Shown piece after piece: positions 1 to 7,935 of a DNA stretch of 64,000 nucleotides. Position numbers and translations under genes: made by a program. How positions within the stretch are numbered: position 1 is the first letter of the stretch; every line of letters begins with the position of its first letter. Below the pieces are notes generated by a model. The model saw only the letters and a program-made list of their open reading frames with translations. It was not told the origin of the DNA and searched no databases. The stretch comes from Chitinophagaceae bacterium (lineage in GTDB: Bacteria > Bacteroidota > Bacteroidia > Chitinophagales > Chitinophagaceae), in assembly GCA_017307735.1 (NCBI GenBank), contig JAFKGR010000007.1, positions 186,001-250,000 of the forward strand, in the 5' to 3' direction.

Positions 1-989
1 TGGGTTATCTGATTATATTCAAGCAGAAACCCGTCGTGGCCATAATGGGAATGAACTTTATGGAGATGCGCTGAAGGAATATGCTCTGCAATGAATTTTT
101 GTTCCTGTGGAGGAAATAGTATATCCGTCTCGATAGCAATTACTGTGGTGTGGGCAGTAATGGTTTGCAAAGCATTTTCAACACTTCCGCGTCCCCGTCC
201 CACATTATGCGAATCCATGCTCTTGCTTAATACATAATAGCTGAATGCATTAAATCGCTTTGCAAGTTTTTCTCCCTGATATTTTTGATAGGACTGTGCT
301 TTGTAGCCCGAAAGTTTATCCAGAAATTCTTCTTTTTGGGTATCCTCATAGGTTTCATAATGCCGGTATGAAAGAAGTGCGACGCCGCGTGCAGTTTTCA
401 TTCCTTCCATTCCTGCAGAAGGATCTTCCTGGTTCCATGTAGAATCTGTTTCGATACATAACCGTTGCGATTCATTAAATGCGATTCCCCATGGGCTGTG
501 AACCGCATTGGTGGCTATTGGAAAAATGTATTCAAAAAGGTCAGGTTCTTCGATTGCCCATTCAAGAAGTTGTTGCCCACCCATAGAACCACCGATTCCC
601 ACTTTGATTTTTCGGATTCCGAGATGTTCCCTCAATGCTTTATAACTGCGAATCATATCCCTTGTAGTAAAGAAAGGGAAATCGTGATAATAAGGTTTAC
701 CCGTTTCAGGATTAATGCTCAGAGGCCCCAGGCTTCCGTAGCAACTGCCGGGCATGTTTACACAAATGATGAATTCGTTTTCCGGATCAAAGAGTTTATT
801 CTTTCCGATTATCATCGGCCACCATTCCGATGGATCGCTGTTTGCCGTTAAGGCATGAAAAATCCAAACCACATTGTCTCCCGAAGAATTTAGTTTACCA
901 AACGTGTTATATGCCAAATGATATTTGGGTAATAATACTCCTGATTCGAGAAGAAACTCATGGTCGTTTTTAAATGTGTACAAACTCAC
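1..989 (-). CDS. metX: Homoserine O-acetyltransferase (3' end outside window)
   Basis: Transfers an acetyl group from acetyl-CoA to L-homoserine, giving O-acetylhomoserine, the substrate of the MetY enzyme encoded just upstream. I translated about 329 codons from a GTG start. The frame is alpha/beta-hydrolase-like: an oxyanion-region motif NMPGSCYGSLGP near residues 78-89, the nucleophile elbow GIGGSMGG with Ser135, an acid region with the motif ETDILFPP, and the histidine motif GHDGFLLE close to the left edge. Only some 20 C-terminal residues should be missing. No in-frame ATG precedes the conserved N-terminus, and an in-frame stop lies shortly upstream, so GTG at 989 is the best start. It is co-directional with metY, separated by 70 bases that hold a strong hairpin. 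Family recognition is firm; the choice of acetyl over succinyl donor is inferred from the family and the MetY partner. Confidence 0.93.
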   Translation of the reverse strand, partial: MSLYTFKNDHEFLLESGVLLPKYHLAYNTFGKLNSSGDNVVWIFHALTANSDPSEWWPMIIGKNKLFDPENEFIICVNMPGSCYGSLGPLSINPETGKPYYHDFPFFTTRDMIRSYKALREHLGIRKIKVGIGGSMGGQQLLEWAIEEPDLFEYIFPIATNAVHSPWGIAFNESQRLCIETDSTWNQEDPSAGMEGMKTARGVALLSYRHYETYEDTQKEEFLDKLSGYKAQSYQKYQGEKLAKRFNAFSYYVLSKSMDSHNVGRGRGSVENALQTITAHTTVIAIETDILFPPQEQKFIAEHIPSAHLHKVHSHYGHDGFLLEYNQIT

Positions 990-1011
990 CTGGTGAATTT
1001 TGATTTTAGAA

Positions 1012-1044
1012 AAAATGCAACATCAGTTTCTGACGTTGCATTTT
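1012..1044 (-). terminator. Hairpin between metY and metX, terminator-like
   Basis: A perfect 10-base stem (AAAATGCAAC with GTTGCATTTT) continues, after one A/C mismatch, into a 4-base inner stem with a 3-base loop. On the minus strand the 3' arm runs into a stretch of six T, as in an intrinsic terminator. It sits after the metY stop and 23 bases before the metX GTG, so it could attenuate metX or act as a processing site. The opposite strand also ends in T-rich sequence. Confidence 0.6.
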
Positions 1045-1059
1045 AATTTTTTGAGATTA

Positions 1060-2385
1060 CTAAGCGGGTTGATGAGCGGATTTTTTAGAAAATACAGCAT
1101 CAAAAGCCTGCTGGAAATCATCTTTGATGTCATCGATATGTTCTATTCCAACAGCAACTCTTAACTGTGAAGGCGTTACACCTGCTGCGAGCTGTTCTTC
1201 ATCAGTCAGTTGCTGATGAGTGGTAATAGAAGGTTGAATAATCAGAGTTTTAGTGTCTCCTACATTTGCAAGATTTGTAGTCATTTCAAGGTTGTCCACA
1301 AATTTCATTGCATTTTCCTTTCCTCCCCTGATTTCGAAAGTCAGCACTGAACCGAAGCCGTGTTTCAAATATTTCTTTGCAACTTCATAACCCGGGCTGC
1401 TCTTCAATCCGGGATAATTTACACTTTGTACATTCGGATTGGATTCCAGCCACTCTGCAAGGGCCAATGTATTTTCGCAATGTCTTTGCATCCTCAGCGA
1501 AAGCGTTTCCAATCCCTGGATCAGTAGGAATGAATTGAATGGTGAAATGCAGGCGCCATAATCGCGAAGCATTTCCACACGCGCACGAATGATGAACTGG
1601 ATGTTCCCAAATTGACTTTTTGGTCCCCAGACATCATTGAATACCAAACCATGATATCCTTCGGAAGGTTCTGAAAATTGAGGAAACTTTCCATTTCCCC
1701 AATTGTAGTTGCCGCCATCTACAATGATTCCGCCGATGCTGTTTCCATGTCCCCCAATCCATTTTGTAGCTGCCTGAACTGTAATATTTGCTCCATATTC
1801 AATGGGCCTGCACAAATAACCGCAACCTGCAAAAGTGTTATCTACTATCAAAGGAATATCATATTTTTTTGCAACGGCTACGATTTTTTCAAAATCCGGT
1901 ACCGTAAAATCGGGATTGCCCAATGTTTCAGTGTAAAGCGCTTTCGTGTTTTTATCGATCAGTTTTTCCATTTCCTCGGCGCTGTTGTTTTTTGCAAAGC
2001 GCCCTTCGATTCCCAACCTTTTGAAAGAAACTTTAAACTGGTTATGGCTTCCGCCATACAGAAATGGGCTTGTTACGAAATTATCTCCCGAATTTAAAAT
2101 AGTAAAGAGTGTAATGAACTGTGCCGACATTCCTGATGAAGTGGCCAGTCCACCCACACCGCCTTCAAGCGCAGCCGCCCTGGCTTCAAATACTCCGGTA
2201 GTAGGATTGTCAATCCGTGTATAAAGATTTCCCGCCTCCTTAAGTGCAAACAAATTGGCTCCGTATTCTGAACTTTTAAAAGCAAATGAAGTGGTTTGAT
2301 AAATGGGAACGGCTCTTGCGCCGGTGGTAGGGTCTGGCTTTTGTCCTGCATGCTGTTGCAGGGTTTCAAAATGTTTTTGGCTCAT
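1060..2385 (-). CDS. metY: O-acetylhomoserine aminocarboxypropyltransferase (sulfhydrylase)
   Basis: PLP enzyme of the Cys/Met-metabolism family that makes L-homocysteine from O-acetylhomoserine and sulfide (or methionine with methanethiol). At 441 residues it has the length of MetY rather than of the shorter cystathionine synthases. Visible features: YTRIDNPTT near residue 55 (cofactor phosphate binding), ATSSGMSA near 81-88, the cofactor Asp region LIVDNTFA near 179-186, and the Schiff-base lysine in AATKWIGGHG, Lys208. It precedes metX on the same strand, so the two genes form a direct-sulfhydrylation route to homocysteine. Its 5' leader of roughly 150 bases contains a tiny Cys-rich ORF and a strong hairpin, suggesting control by translation of the leader. 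The start ATG directly precedes conserved sequence. Confidence 0.95.
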   Translation of the reverse strand: MSQKHFETLQQHAGQKPDPTTGARAVPIYQTTSFAFKSSEYGANLFALKEAGNLYTRIDNPTTGVFEARAAALEGGVGGLATSSGMSAQFITLFTILNSGDNFVTSPFLYGGSHNQFKVSFKRLGIEGRFAKNNSAEEMEKLIDKNTKALYTETLGNPDFTVPDFEKIVAVAKKYDIPLIVDNTFAGCGYLCRPIEYGANITVQAATKWIGGHGNSIGGIIVDGGNYNWGNGKFPQFSEPSEGYHGLVFNDVWGPKSQFGNIQFIIRARVEMLRDYGACISPFNSFLLIQGLETLSLRMQRHCENTLALAEWLESNPNVQSVNYPGLKSSPGYEVAKKYLKHGFGSVLTFEIRGGKENAMKFVDNLEMTTNLANVGDTKTLIIQPSITTHQQLTDEEQLAAGVTPSQLRVAVGIEHIDDIKDDFQQAFDAVFSKKSAHQPA

Positions 2386-2430
2386 TGAAAATTAAATTTT
2401 TTATGAAAAGAAAGAATTTATTTGAGAAGG

Positions 2431-2461
2431 CGAAACGAAACTGCCTGCAGTTTCTGTCTCG
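2431..2461 (-). promoter_or_regulatory. Leader hairpin ahead of metY
   Basis: On the minus strand a 7-base stem GAAACTG/CAGTTTC closes a 4-base loop. Beyond a single bulged A the pairing continues with CGAGAC against GTTTCG (one G-T pair), giving about 13 base pairs. It lies 10 bases after the stop of the Cys-rich leader ORF and 45 bases before the metY start. No T-run follows directly, so it looks more like an RNA switch, stabiliser or anti-structure than a simple terminator. Confidence 0.6.
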
Positions 2462-2471
2462 TATAGGAGAA

Positions 2472-2537
2472 TTATTGAATGCCTTTCGGCATACACCAAC
2501 AACAAGACATGAATAAATATCGTGGTGATTCTTTCAT
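2472..2537 (-). CDS. Putative cysteine-rich leader peptide upstream of metY
   Basis: A 21-codon ORF starts 8 bases after the predicted -7 box of the metY promoter. An internal ATG would give the 12-residue peptide MSCCWCMPKGIQ, with about 27 bases of leader. Three Cys codons in four positions followed by Met, Pro, Lys and Gly are very unlikely by chance in front of a sulfur-assimilation gene. Its last codons also form an RNA hairpin, ATGCC-GAAA-GGCAT, with a GNRA-type tetraloop. By analogy with known attenuators, ribosome stalling at Cys codons when cysteine is scarce could change folding of the downstream hairpin and so metY expression. That mechanism is inference. I do not recall a named family for this peptide, and it could be non-coding. 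Confidence 0.5.
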   Translation of the reverse strand: MKESPRYLFMSCCWCMPKGIQ

Positions 2538-2544
2538 TGAGGTG

Positions 2545-2552
2545 CAAATATA
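2545..2552 (-). promoter_or_regulatory. Promoter -7 box for the metY leader
   Basis: On the minus strand the sequence is TATATTTG, a perfect match to the Bacteroidota -7 consensus TAnnTTTG, with TTTC 19 bases upstream in the -33 position. Transcription should begin about 2537-2540, at or just ahead of the leader ORF start. Confidence 0.6.
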
Positions 2553-2659
2553 GGAGAGAATTATTTTACGTGAAAAAGATTATTTTAAAACGTTGCTAAT
2601 TGATGAGTGTTGAATTATTTTGGAATTGAAGCCGTCTTCAATTGTCATAAACGAAATTC

Positions 2660-3919
2660 TTAAGGCAGATACATTTTCACATCATTCATGGTCACCGGTT
2701 CATTTTTGTTGTCGATATCAATAACCACTACATATCCTTTGGCCCCTCCGGCTTCGAGCAATGCATTTACCAGCTTTTGCTGGTCGCTGTAAATTAATTT
2801 TCCATCCCAGAATTCTTTGGTTGACAAACACCCTTCCGAGGGAGTCATGGGATAATAAGGTTTGCCGGCATAGAGTTCAGGATCTATGGTAGTGCCGTGT
2901 GCAATAATTTCATTTCTCCCGGATAGCCCTGCAAAATAAGATTCGTAAAGTGGTTGGTATTCTCTTACTTTTTCGGGAAGAAAATCTGCATAATCTTTGA
3001 ATGTCCATTTATCATCAGAGAGGGTCTTATCAAAAAACTTTGACTTTGAAATTTCATTGGGCATACCCATCTGCACATTCGCAGTGGGTCCGATAAATTG
3101 ACTCATGGAAACCCCGAACCCAAACATCCTGTAAATACCCTGAGGTGTATTTCCTTTCGTTAAATAATAGGGCAGGCTTGCGATTCCCCTCGCCAGTTGT
3201 GGAATGTGAAAATAATCACCATTTATTTTGACAAAGTTTCCATCTTTTTTTCTAACCATGACCATACCCGGATAATCACGGTTTCTGCGCTGAAAGCTGA
3301 TCAGAAGCGTATTCCCGGCCAAAAAATTCCTGCCCAATATTTCTTTTAAAATTTCAGAAGGGATCGATTGCCAATACATTCCTTCACTAAGTTCATAGGT
3401 CAACCGGTTCAAAATCGGATCTGTAAGTGCCGAATCGCCAAAGTTTTGATGAAGGGTTGATAGGATATCCGGCAAATGATTGCTATCCGATTTCAACAAA
3501 TAAACGGCGCACATTGCAAATATTTTAGGAGTGGTTGTAATGTGCATTAATGAATTCGCTTCATGAACAAAGTTCCCCGCATAAAGCATGTAGGCTGTTT
3601 CCAGGGTGCGGCGTTGAAAGTCGACACTTCTGAAAGGGAGATCAGCCATTGCTTCCTGCATTTTTTGCCAGGTAAATGCATTGTGGTATTCCATGACCTC
3701 CATTCCGTCAAATGCAGCTTCCCAGCTATCTTCGGTCTCATCCGAAAGAGGTGTATTCAGATTTTTGTTGATAATATTTTGGATAATCCGCCCATGTGTT
3801 TTTGCCCGTTCCGCCTGTTCGGTGGCTTTCATATAGAAGTTTGCATTGTATTGGGCAACTACCGGAAAACATAGGATTGTAAGTACTATGAAAAAAATGT
3901 TCTTCAAAAAAAATGACAT
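2660..3919 (-). CDS. Secreted, divergent L,D-transpeptidase-like protein
   Basis: A 419-residue exported protein with a hydrophobic signal segment (residues 6-22, ending VVAQ). The N-terminal two thirds match nothing I recognise. The C-terminal part carries a YkuD-like signature: KGNTPQGIYR near 255-264, His341 in IAHGTT, and Ser361-Cys364 in PSEGCLS, with the His-to-Cys spacing expected of L,D-transpeptidases that cross-link or anchor peptidoglycan stems through a Cys nucleophile. The usual Arg after the Cys motif is absent (LSTKE follows), so the substrate may differ. Downstream on the minus strand comes the metY leader after about 100 bases; upstream lies the permease gene. A variant -7 box (TAACTTCG) sits just upstream of the start. 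Catalytic assignment is moderately sure; the biological role is unknown. Confidence 0.7.
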   Translation of the reverse strand: MSFFLKNIFFIVLTILCFPVVAQYNANFYMKATEQAERAKTHGRIIQNIINKNLNTPLSDETEDSWEAAFDGMEVMEYHNAFTWQKMQEAMADLPFRSVDFQRRTLETAYMLYAGNFVHEANSLMHITTTPKIFAMCAVYLLKSDSNHLPDILSTLHQNFGDSALTDPILNRLTYELSEGMYWQSIPSEILKEILGRNFLAGNTLLISFQRRNRDYPGMVMVRKKDGNFVKINGDYFHIPQLARGIASLPYYLTKGNTPQGIYRMFGFGVSMSQFIGPTANVQMGMPNEISKSKFFDKTLSDDKWTFKDYADFLPEKVREYQPLYESYFAGLSGRNEIIAHGTTIDPELYAGKPYYPMTPSEGCLSTKEFWDGKLIYSDQQKLVNALLEAGGAKGYVVVIDIDNKNEPVTMNDVKMYLP

Positions 3920-4013
3920 CTCAAACTCCCTTTAACCGAAGTTAGTAAATCGCAGGAATGAAGTATTTGCAATTTGAATTTTTAGGATTGTGTTTTGAAT
4001 CTTTGTTCTTTTT

Positions 4014-5249
4014 CTATTCGAATTCAATTGCTTTTACGGGCCTGATTTTCCGGATCAGTAACGATGGGATCATCAATGTAGCAAAGCATACCGCCAGAGT
4101 AACAAGATCGACCGCCACAATTTGCCACCATACTATATCGGCATGTGCTTCGCGCATGAAATAGGCTTCTTCATCCAATTTTATAAAGCCTGTGGTTTGT
4201 TGCAGCCAGCAGATCGCGAGCCCGAATATCGTTCCTGCAATGATTCCTGCAAGCCCGATGAAGGTTGTGTTGAAAATAAATATTTTTTGGATCTCCCAGT
4301 TTTTGCTTCCCAGTGCTTTCAATACCCCCACCATTTTTGTTCTTTCCAAAACCAGAATGATCAAACAGGTAATCAGGTTTACCACTGCCACGACGGTCAT
4401 AATCACGAGTAAAATATTTTTAATCCTTCCCTGTAACGCCAGCCAATCAAAAATATCAGGATATATTTCTTTGATGGTACGGCTGTACCATCTGCCGGAG
4501 AGGATATTGTTGTTGAATAGTTCATTGTTGATGGCATCCATTTGATGATAATCATTCAGAAAGATTTCATATCCTCCAATCTGATTGGGTTGCCAGTCAT
4601 TGAGGCGCCTGATTAGATTCAGGTCACCAATGCAGAAGTTGTGATCGTATTGATCGATGCCGGTTCTGAAAAGGCCGGCTATCCTTAGTTTCCTTGCACG
4701 CTGCGAACCGTCAGGCTGAATGAAGAGAACGATAACACTATCGCCGGTTTTTGCAGCCAGTTGATTTGCCGTATATTCACTGATGTTAATATCCTTGCTG
4801 TAAGAACTGTCTTGAAATGAAATCCATTTTCCCTGTGTTAGGAAGCTTTGAATTCTGCCGAAATCAAAATCTTTGTCGACTCCTTTCATCAGTACACTCT
4901 CAATATTATCCTTGTAGCGGATGATGGCTGATTTTGTAGCATACGATTCCACAGATTGAACCCCATTGATGTGGCGGATCAGGTTTACCAGTGTATCGTT
5001 TTTGGTGATTGGCGTTTCTTCTGTAAGATTGGCGCTGCTCATCACATTTTGCTGAACCCGGATGTGCCCCCAGAAACTGAATATTTTGTTGCTGATTACA
5101 TTTTGAAATCCATTGACAAAACTCAATGCCACAATCATGACAGCCACACTCAGTGCTGTAGCTGATACCGCGAGGCCAATGATAAATTTTGAAAAGGTCT
5201 TCTGACGGTTGAACGCTATTCGCTTTGCAATAAAATAAGATAGATTCAA
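4014..5249 (-). CDS. FtsX-like ABC transporter permease (LolC/LolE type)
   Basis: Inner-membrane permease of 411 residues with the MacB/LolE architecture: a first membrane helix at about 20-45, a large periplasmic domain at roughly 50-265, and three C-terminal helices at about 275-300, 325-345 and 375-400. The start [13 protein letters not shown] and the segment [26 protein letters not shown] are typical of lipoprotein-release permeases, which work with a LolD-type ATPase to move lipoproteins from the inner membrane to LolA. No ATPase gene is adjacent here. It is divergent from the T9SS plug gene, with about 50 bases between starts. Family assignment is good; lipoprotein substrate is inferred. 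Confidence 0.85.
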   Translation of the reverse strand: MNLSYFIAKRIAFNRQKTFSKFIIGLAVSATALSVAVMIVALSFVNGFQNVISNKIFSFWGHIRVQQNVMSSANLTEETPITKNDTLVNLIRHINGVQSVESYATKSAIIRYKDNIESVLMKGVDKDFDFGRIQSFLTQGKWISFQDSSYSKDINISEYTANQLAAKTGDSVIVLFIQPDGSQRARKLRIAGLFRTGIDQYDHNFCIGDLNLIRRLNDWQPNQIGGYEIFLNDYHQMDAINNELFNNNILSGRWYSRTIKEIYPDIFDWLALQGRIKNILLVIMTVVAVVNLITCLIILVLERTKMVGVLKALGSKNWEIQKIFIFNTTFIGLAGIIAGTIFGLAICWLQQTTGFIKLDEEAYFMREAHADIVWWQIVAVDLVTLAVCFATLMIPSLLIRKIRPVKAIEFE

Positions 5250-5255
5250 ACCGAT

Positions 5256-5263
5256 TATCTTTG
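5256..5263 (+). promoter_or_regulatory. Promoter -7 box for the DUF5103 gene
   Basis: TATCTTTG matches TAnnTTTG and lies 36 bases before the ATG of the plug-protein gene, in the divergent intergenic gap. I saw no clear -33 TTTG at the ideal spacing. Confidence 0.45.
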
Positions 5264-5299
5264 ATAGGCTGTAAAACTAATTTTTTTTAAAACAACCTT

Positions 5300-6586
5300 A
5301 TGAAAAGATTCAGGCTTTGCTTAATCTTCGCTTTTTCTTTTTATCTGAACACTTCTGTAGCCATTGCTCCCGACAGTATTTTTATGCCGAATATCAAAAC
5401 GGTAAGGCTGTTTGTCCAGGGAAATCAGCTTTCATTTCCTGTTATTACTCTCAACGGAAATGACAGGCTTCAACTTTTTTTTGATGACCTGGACGGTGAT
5501 GTAAAAAATTATTACTATACATACGAGTTGTGCAATTTTGACTGGACCCCTTCCGGCGCAATGCAATTGGATTACATCAAAGGTTTTACCCAAAACAGAA
5601 TTACAGATTACAGATTTTCATCTGTGGCTCTCACCAGATATACCCATTACAATGTTTATTTACCACAGAGCAACAGCATGTTGACACGTGGTGGAAATTA
5701 TATCCTCCGTGTCTATCTCGATGGAGATACTTCCAAAGTTGCCTTTACAAAGCGATTGCTTGTCCTCGATCCCAGAGTTTCAATTAAGGGAGCGGTGACA
5801 CAGCCTTTCACTCCAAAATATTTTAACACCCACCAAAAAGTAATTTTTAATGTTGACCTCAAGGGGATCAATGATTATAATGCCGTCAGGCAAACCCACG
5901 TGGTCGTACTTCAAAATTATGTTTGGCAGAAGGCGCTTATGGATATGCAACCCACATTTATCAGAGGAAACAACCTGGAATTTAACAGTGAAAATTCTGC
6001 CATATTTCCGGGAGGTAAGGAATGGCGCTGGCTTGATTTGCGTGATTTTCATCTGCAGAGTGACCGGGTACGTTCGGCAGATTACAACAAGAGATCTACT
6101 TCTATTTATCTTTTTCCCGATGCATCCTGGGCCGGCAAACCTTATATCTATTACAAGGATATCGATGGCCTGAGCCTGATTGAAGCGGTCAGAGGTATCA
6201 ACCCTGATTTCGAAGGAGATTATGCCACAGTTTATTTTTCTCTTTCACTACCAGATAAAGATGTTTATACCGGAAAGGATATTTATCTTTTTGGTGAACT
6301 GACAAATTATTCATTGGTTGACAGTTTAAAAATGAAGTACAACGAGGAAAATGGATTGTATGAAACACATCTCCTTCTGAAGCAGGGGTATTATGATTAT
6401 ACTTATCTGGTGAAGGATGCAGAGCATCCCACAGGTTCTACCAATGTTACCGAGGGTAATTATTTCGAAACCGAAAATACTTATATGATCCTGGTTTATT
6501 ACAGGCCCTTTGGTGCAAGGGCTGATCAGTTGGTTGGTGTGGCTCTCATCAATTCGAGGGATAATCAACCCGGGATGAGTTTTTGA
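5300..6586 (+). CDS. Type IX secretion system plug protein (DUF5103)
   Basis: Exported protein of 428 residues with a signal peptide over about residues 1-22. The body has the DUF5103 pattern: an N-terminal beta domain (about 30-155, with FVQGNQLSFPVITLNGNDRLQLFFDDLDGD and YYTYELCNFDW segments), then an Ig-like/carbohydrate-binding-like C-terminal part ending in RPFGARADQLVGV. In the T9SS the plug protein closes the lateral-gate side of the SprA translocon, so this supports a Bacteroidota that exports proteins by the gliding/type IX route. No other T9SS gene is next to it; the downstream neighbour is a TlpA-like thioredoxin. The start is supported by the signal peptide and the promoter box upstream. 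Family assignment is strong; the precise role is from the family. Confidence 0.87.
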   Translation: MKRFRLCLIFAFSFYLNTSVAIAPDSIFMPNIKTVRLFVQGNQLSFPVITLNGNDRLQLFFDDLDGDVKNYYYTYELCNFDWTPSGAMQLDYIKGFTQNRITDYRFSSVALTRYTHYNVYLPQSNSMLTRGGNYILRVYLDGDTSKVAFTKRLLVLDPRVSIKGAVTQPFTPKYFNTHQKVIFNVDLKGINDYNAVRQTHVVVLQNYVWQKALMDMQPTFIRGNNLEFNSENSAIFPGGKEWRWLDLRDFHLQSDRVRSADYNKRSTSIYLFPDASWAGKPYIYYKDIDGLSLIEAVRGINPDFEGDYATVYFSLSLPDKDVYTGKDIYLFGELTNYSLVDSLKMKYNEENGLYETHLLLKQGYYDYTYLVKDAEHPTGSTNVTEGNYFETENTYMILVYYRPFGARADQLVGVALINSRDNQPGMSF

Positions 6587-6671
6587 GTTTGAAAATATTA
6601 TTAACCGTTCATAAATATTTTTTCTATTTTAAAAACATAATTAAGATATATTGCCGGTTCAACTTATGATT

Positions 6672-7817
6672 ATGAAAAAATTTTATTTGTTAGCGCTGAT
6701 TTTGTCTCTCACTTTTTCCGGTGTGTATGCACAAAGAAGACCCGTGATAAAAGGAACAGTTATCAGAGGCACCGTTACCGCAAAAAATCAGATTGAAAAA
6801 ATTTATCTATACTATATTAAGGATGGCGAATCTGCCACAGACAGCGCTTCCGTCAAAAATGGTGTTTTTATTTTCAGGCCTCAGATCAATGAACCTTCTA
6901 TGGTAATGTTGCGGATTAAATATCCTGTCAAAGAAGGTGAAACCCGCCCCACCTATGAAGCGAGGCAACTATTTGCAGAATCCGGAGTGATGAAAATTGA
7001 ATTGACCGATTCTTTGAAAGATGCTAAAATTGTGGGTGGCAGGGCTCAGACGGATTTTGAAACACTGACAAAACTTAAAAAACCTTACGATGATAAATAC
7101 AAGGATTATGTGAAACAGTATATGGAGTTCCGTAAGGTAAAAGACACTGCCTCTATGTCAAATATTGAAAATAAGTTGGATGCTCTTGATAGTGAATCCA
7201 AAGAAAATGTATATCTCAAATTTTTGAATGAAAGGCCAAAGTCACCGGTTGCGTTGTATGCATTGGAACAATATGCCGGATATGATATTGATGTGGCCAA
7301 AGTATCTCCTCTCTATGCAAAACTTGCACCTGCAGTTAAACAAAGTAAAGCGGGTAAATCACTTCATGAAAGGATTGAGATCGCAAGAAAAACGGCAGTA
7401 GGTGTTCAGGCGATGAATTTTACCCAGAATGATACACTGGATAAACCGGTTTCATTGGCTGATTTCAGAGGAAAATATGTGTTGGTAGATTTTTGGGCAA
7501 GCTGGTGTGGTCCGTGCAGGGCGGAAAATCCAAATGTGGTAAAGGCATTTAATAAATACAAGAGCAGGAACTTTACTGTTCTTGGAGTGTCGTTGGATCA
7601 GCCGGGAGCAAAACAAAAATGGATGGACGCTATTCACAAAGACGGCCTGACCTGGACACATGTCAGCGATCTGAATTTCTGGGATAATGCTGTGGCGAAA
7701 CAATATGGCATCCGTGCAATTCCTCAGAATTTCCTTATTGATCCCGACGGGAAAATTATTGCAAAAAATGTAAGAGGCGAAGAATTGAATAATAAGCTGA
7801 GTGAAATATTCGATTGA
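6672..7817 (+). CDS. TlpA-family thiol-disulfide oxidoreductase with DUF4369-type N-domain
   Basis: Exported redoxin. I start it at the ATG giving MKKFYLLALILSL, an ideal signal peptide; an ATG six bases upstream and a TTG at 6651 are alternatives. After the signal (about 1-20) comes a beta-rich N-domain (about 25-120) of the DUF4369 kind common in Bacteroidota, a helical linker, then a thioredoxin fold from about 245 with the redox motif WASWCGPCRAEN (Cys279, Cys282) and a cis-Pro segment RAIPQNFLIDPDG. Such proteins reduce periplasmic disulfides, for instance in cytochrome c maturation. It follows the plug gene on the same strand and is followed by a probable terminator. The specific partner is unknown. 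Confidence 0.9.
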   Translation: MKKFYLLALILSLTFSGVYAQRRPVIKGTVIRGTVTAKNQIEKIYLYYIKDGESATDSASVKNGVFIFRPQINEPSMVMLRIKYPVKEGETRPTYEARQLFAESGVMKIELTDSLKDAKIVGGRAQTDFETLTKLKKPYDDKYKDYVKQYMEFRKVKDTASMSNIENKLDALDSESKENVYLKFLNERPKSPVALYALEQYAGYDIDVAKVSPLYAKLAPAVKQSKAGKSLHERIEIARKTAVGVQAMNFTQNDTLDKPVSLADFRGKYVLVDFWASWCGPCRAENPNVVKAFNKYKSRNFTVLGVSLDQPGAKQKWMDAIHKDGLTWTHVSDLNFWDNAVAKQYGIRAIPQNFLIDPDGKIIAKNVRGEELNNKLSEIFD

Positions 7818-7837
7818 TTTGATTCTCCGAAACCTGA

Positions 7838-7869
7838 AAAAAACCTGTTAACGAAGCCCGGTTTTTTTT
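7838..7869 (+). terminator. Probable intrinsic terminator after the TlpA gene
   Basis: AAAAAACC pairs with GGTTTTTT over 8 bases around a 14-base loop and runs into eight T. It is placed 20 bases after the stop codon. The A-rich stem is weak, so confidence is moderate. Confidence 0.5.
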
Positions 7870-7923
7870 GTAATTAATCATTGGAATTAAGATTTGCTTT
7901 TCATTGCAATGCCTGCCTGGTTG

Positions 7924-7931
7924 TAACTTTG
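7924..7931 (+). promoter_or_regulatory. Promoter -7 box directly at mnmA
   Basis: TAACTTTG matches TAnnTTTG and ends only 4 bases before the mnmA ATG. Transcription would begin at or within about two bases of the start codon, implying a leaderless mRNA. Confidence 0.5.
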
Positions 7932-7935
7932 CAGT

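Noticed and set aside
465..851. Rightward ORF of 128 codons
   Set aside because: Antisense to metX, whose minus-strand frame shows all catalytic motifs; the rightward product looks like a shadow translation.
1678..2097. Rightward ORF of 139 codons
   Set aside because: Lies wholly antisense within metY; no recognisable pattern.
2386..2550. SAM riboswitch upstream of metY
   Set aside because: I looked for the SAM-I and SAM-II core patterns and found neither; the leader is better explained by the short ORF and hairpins.
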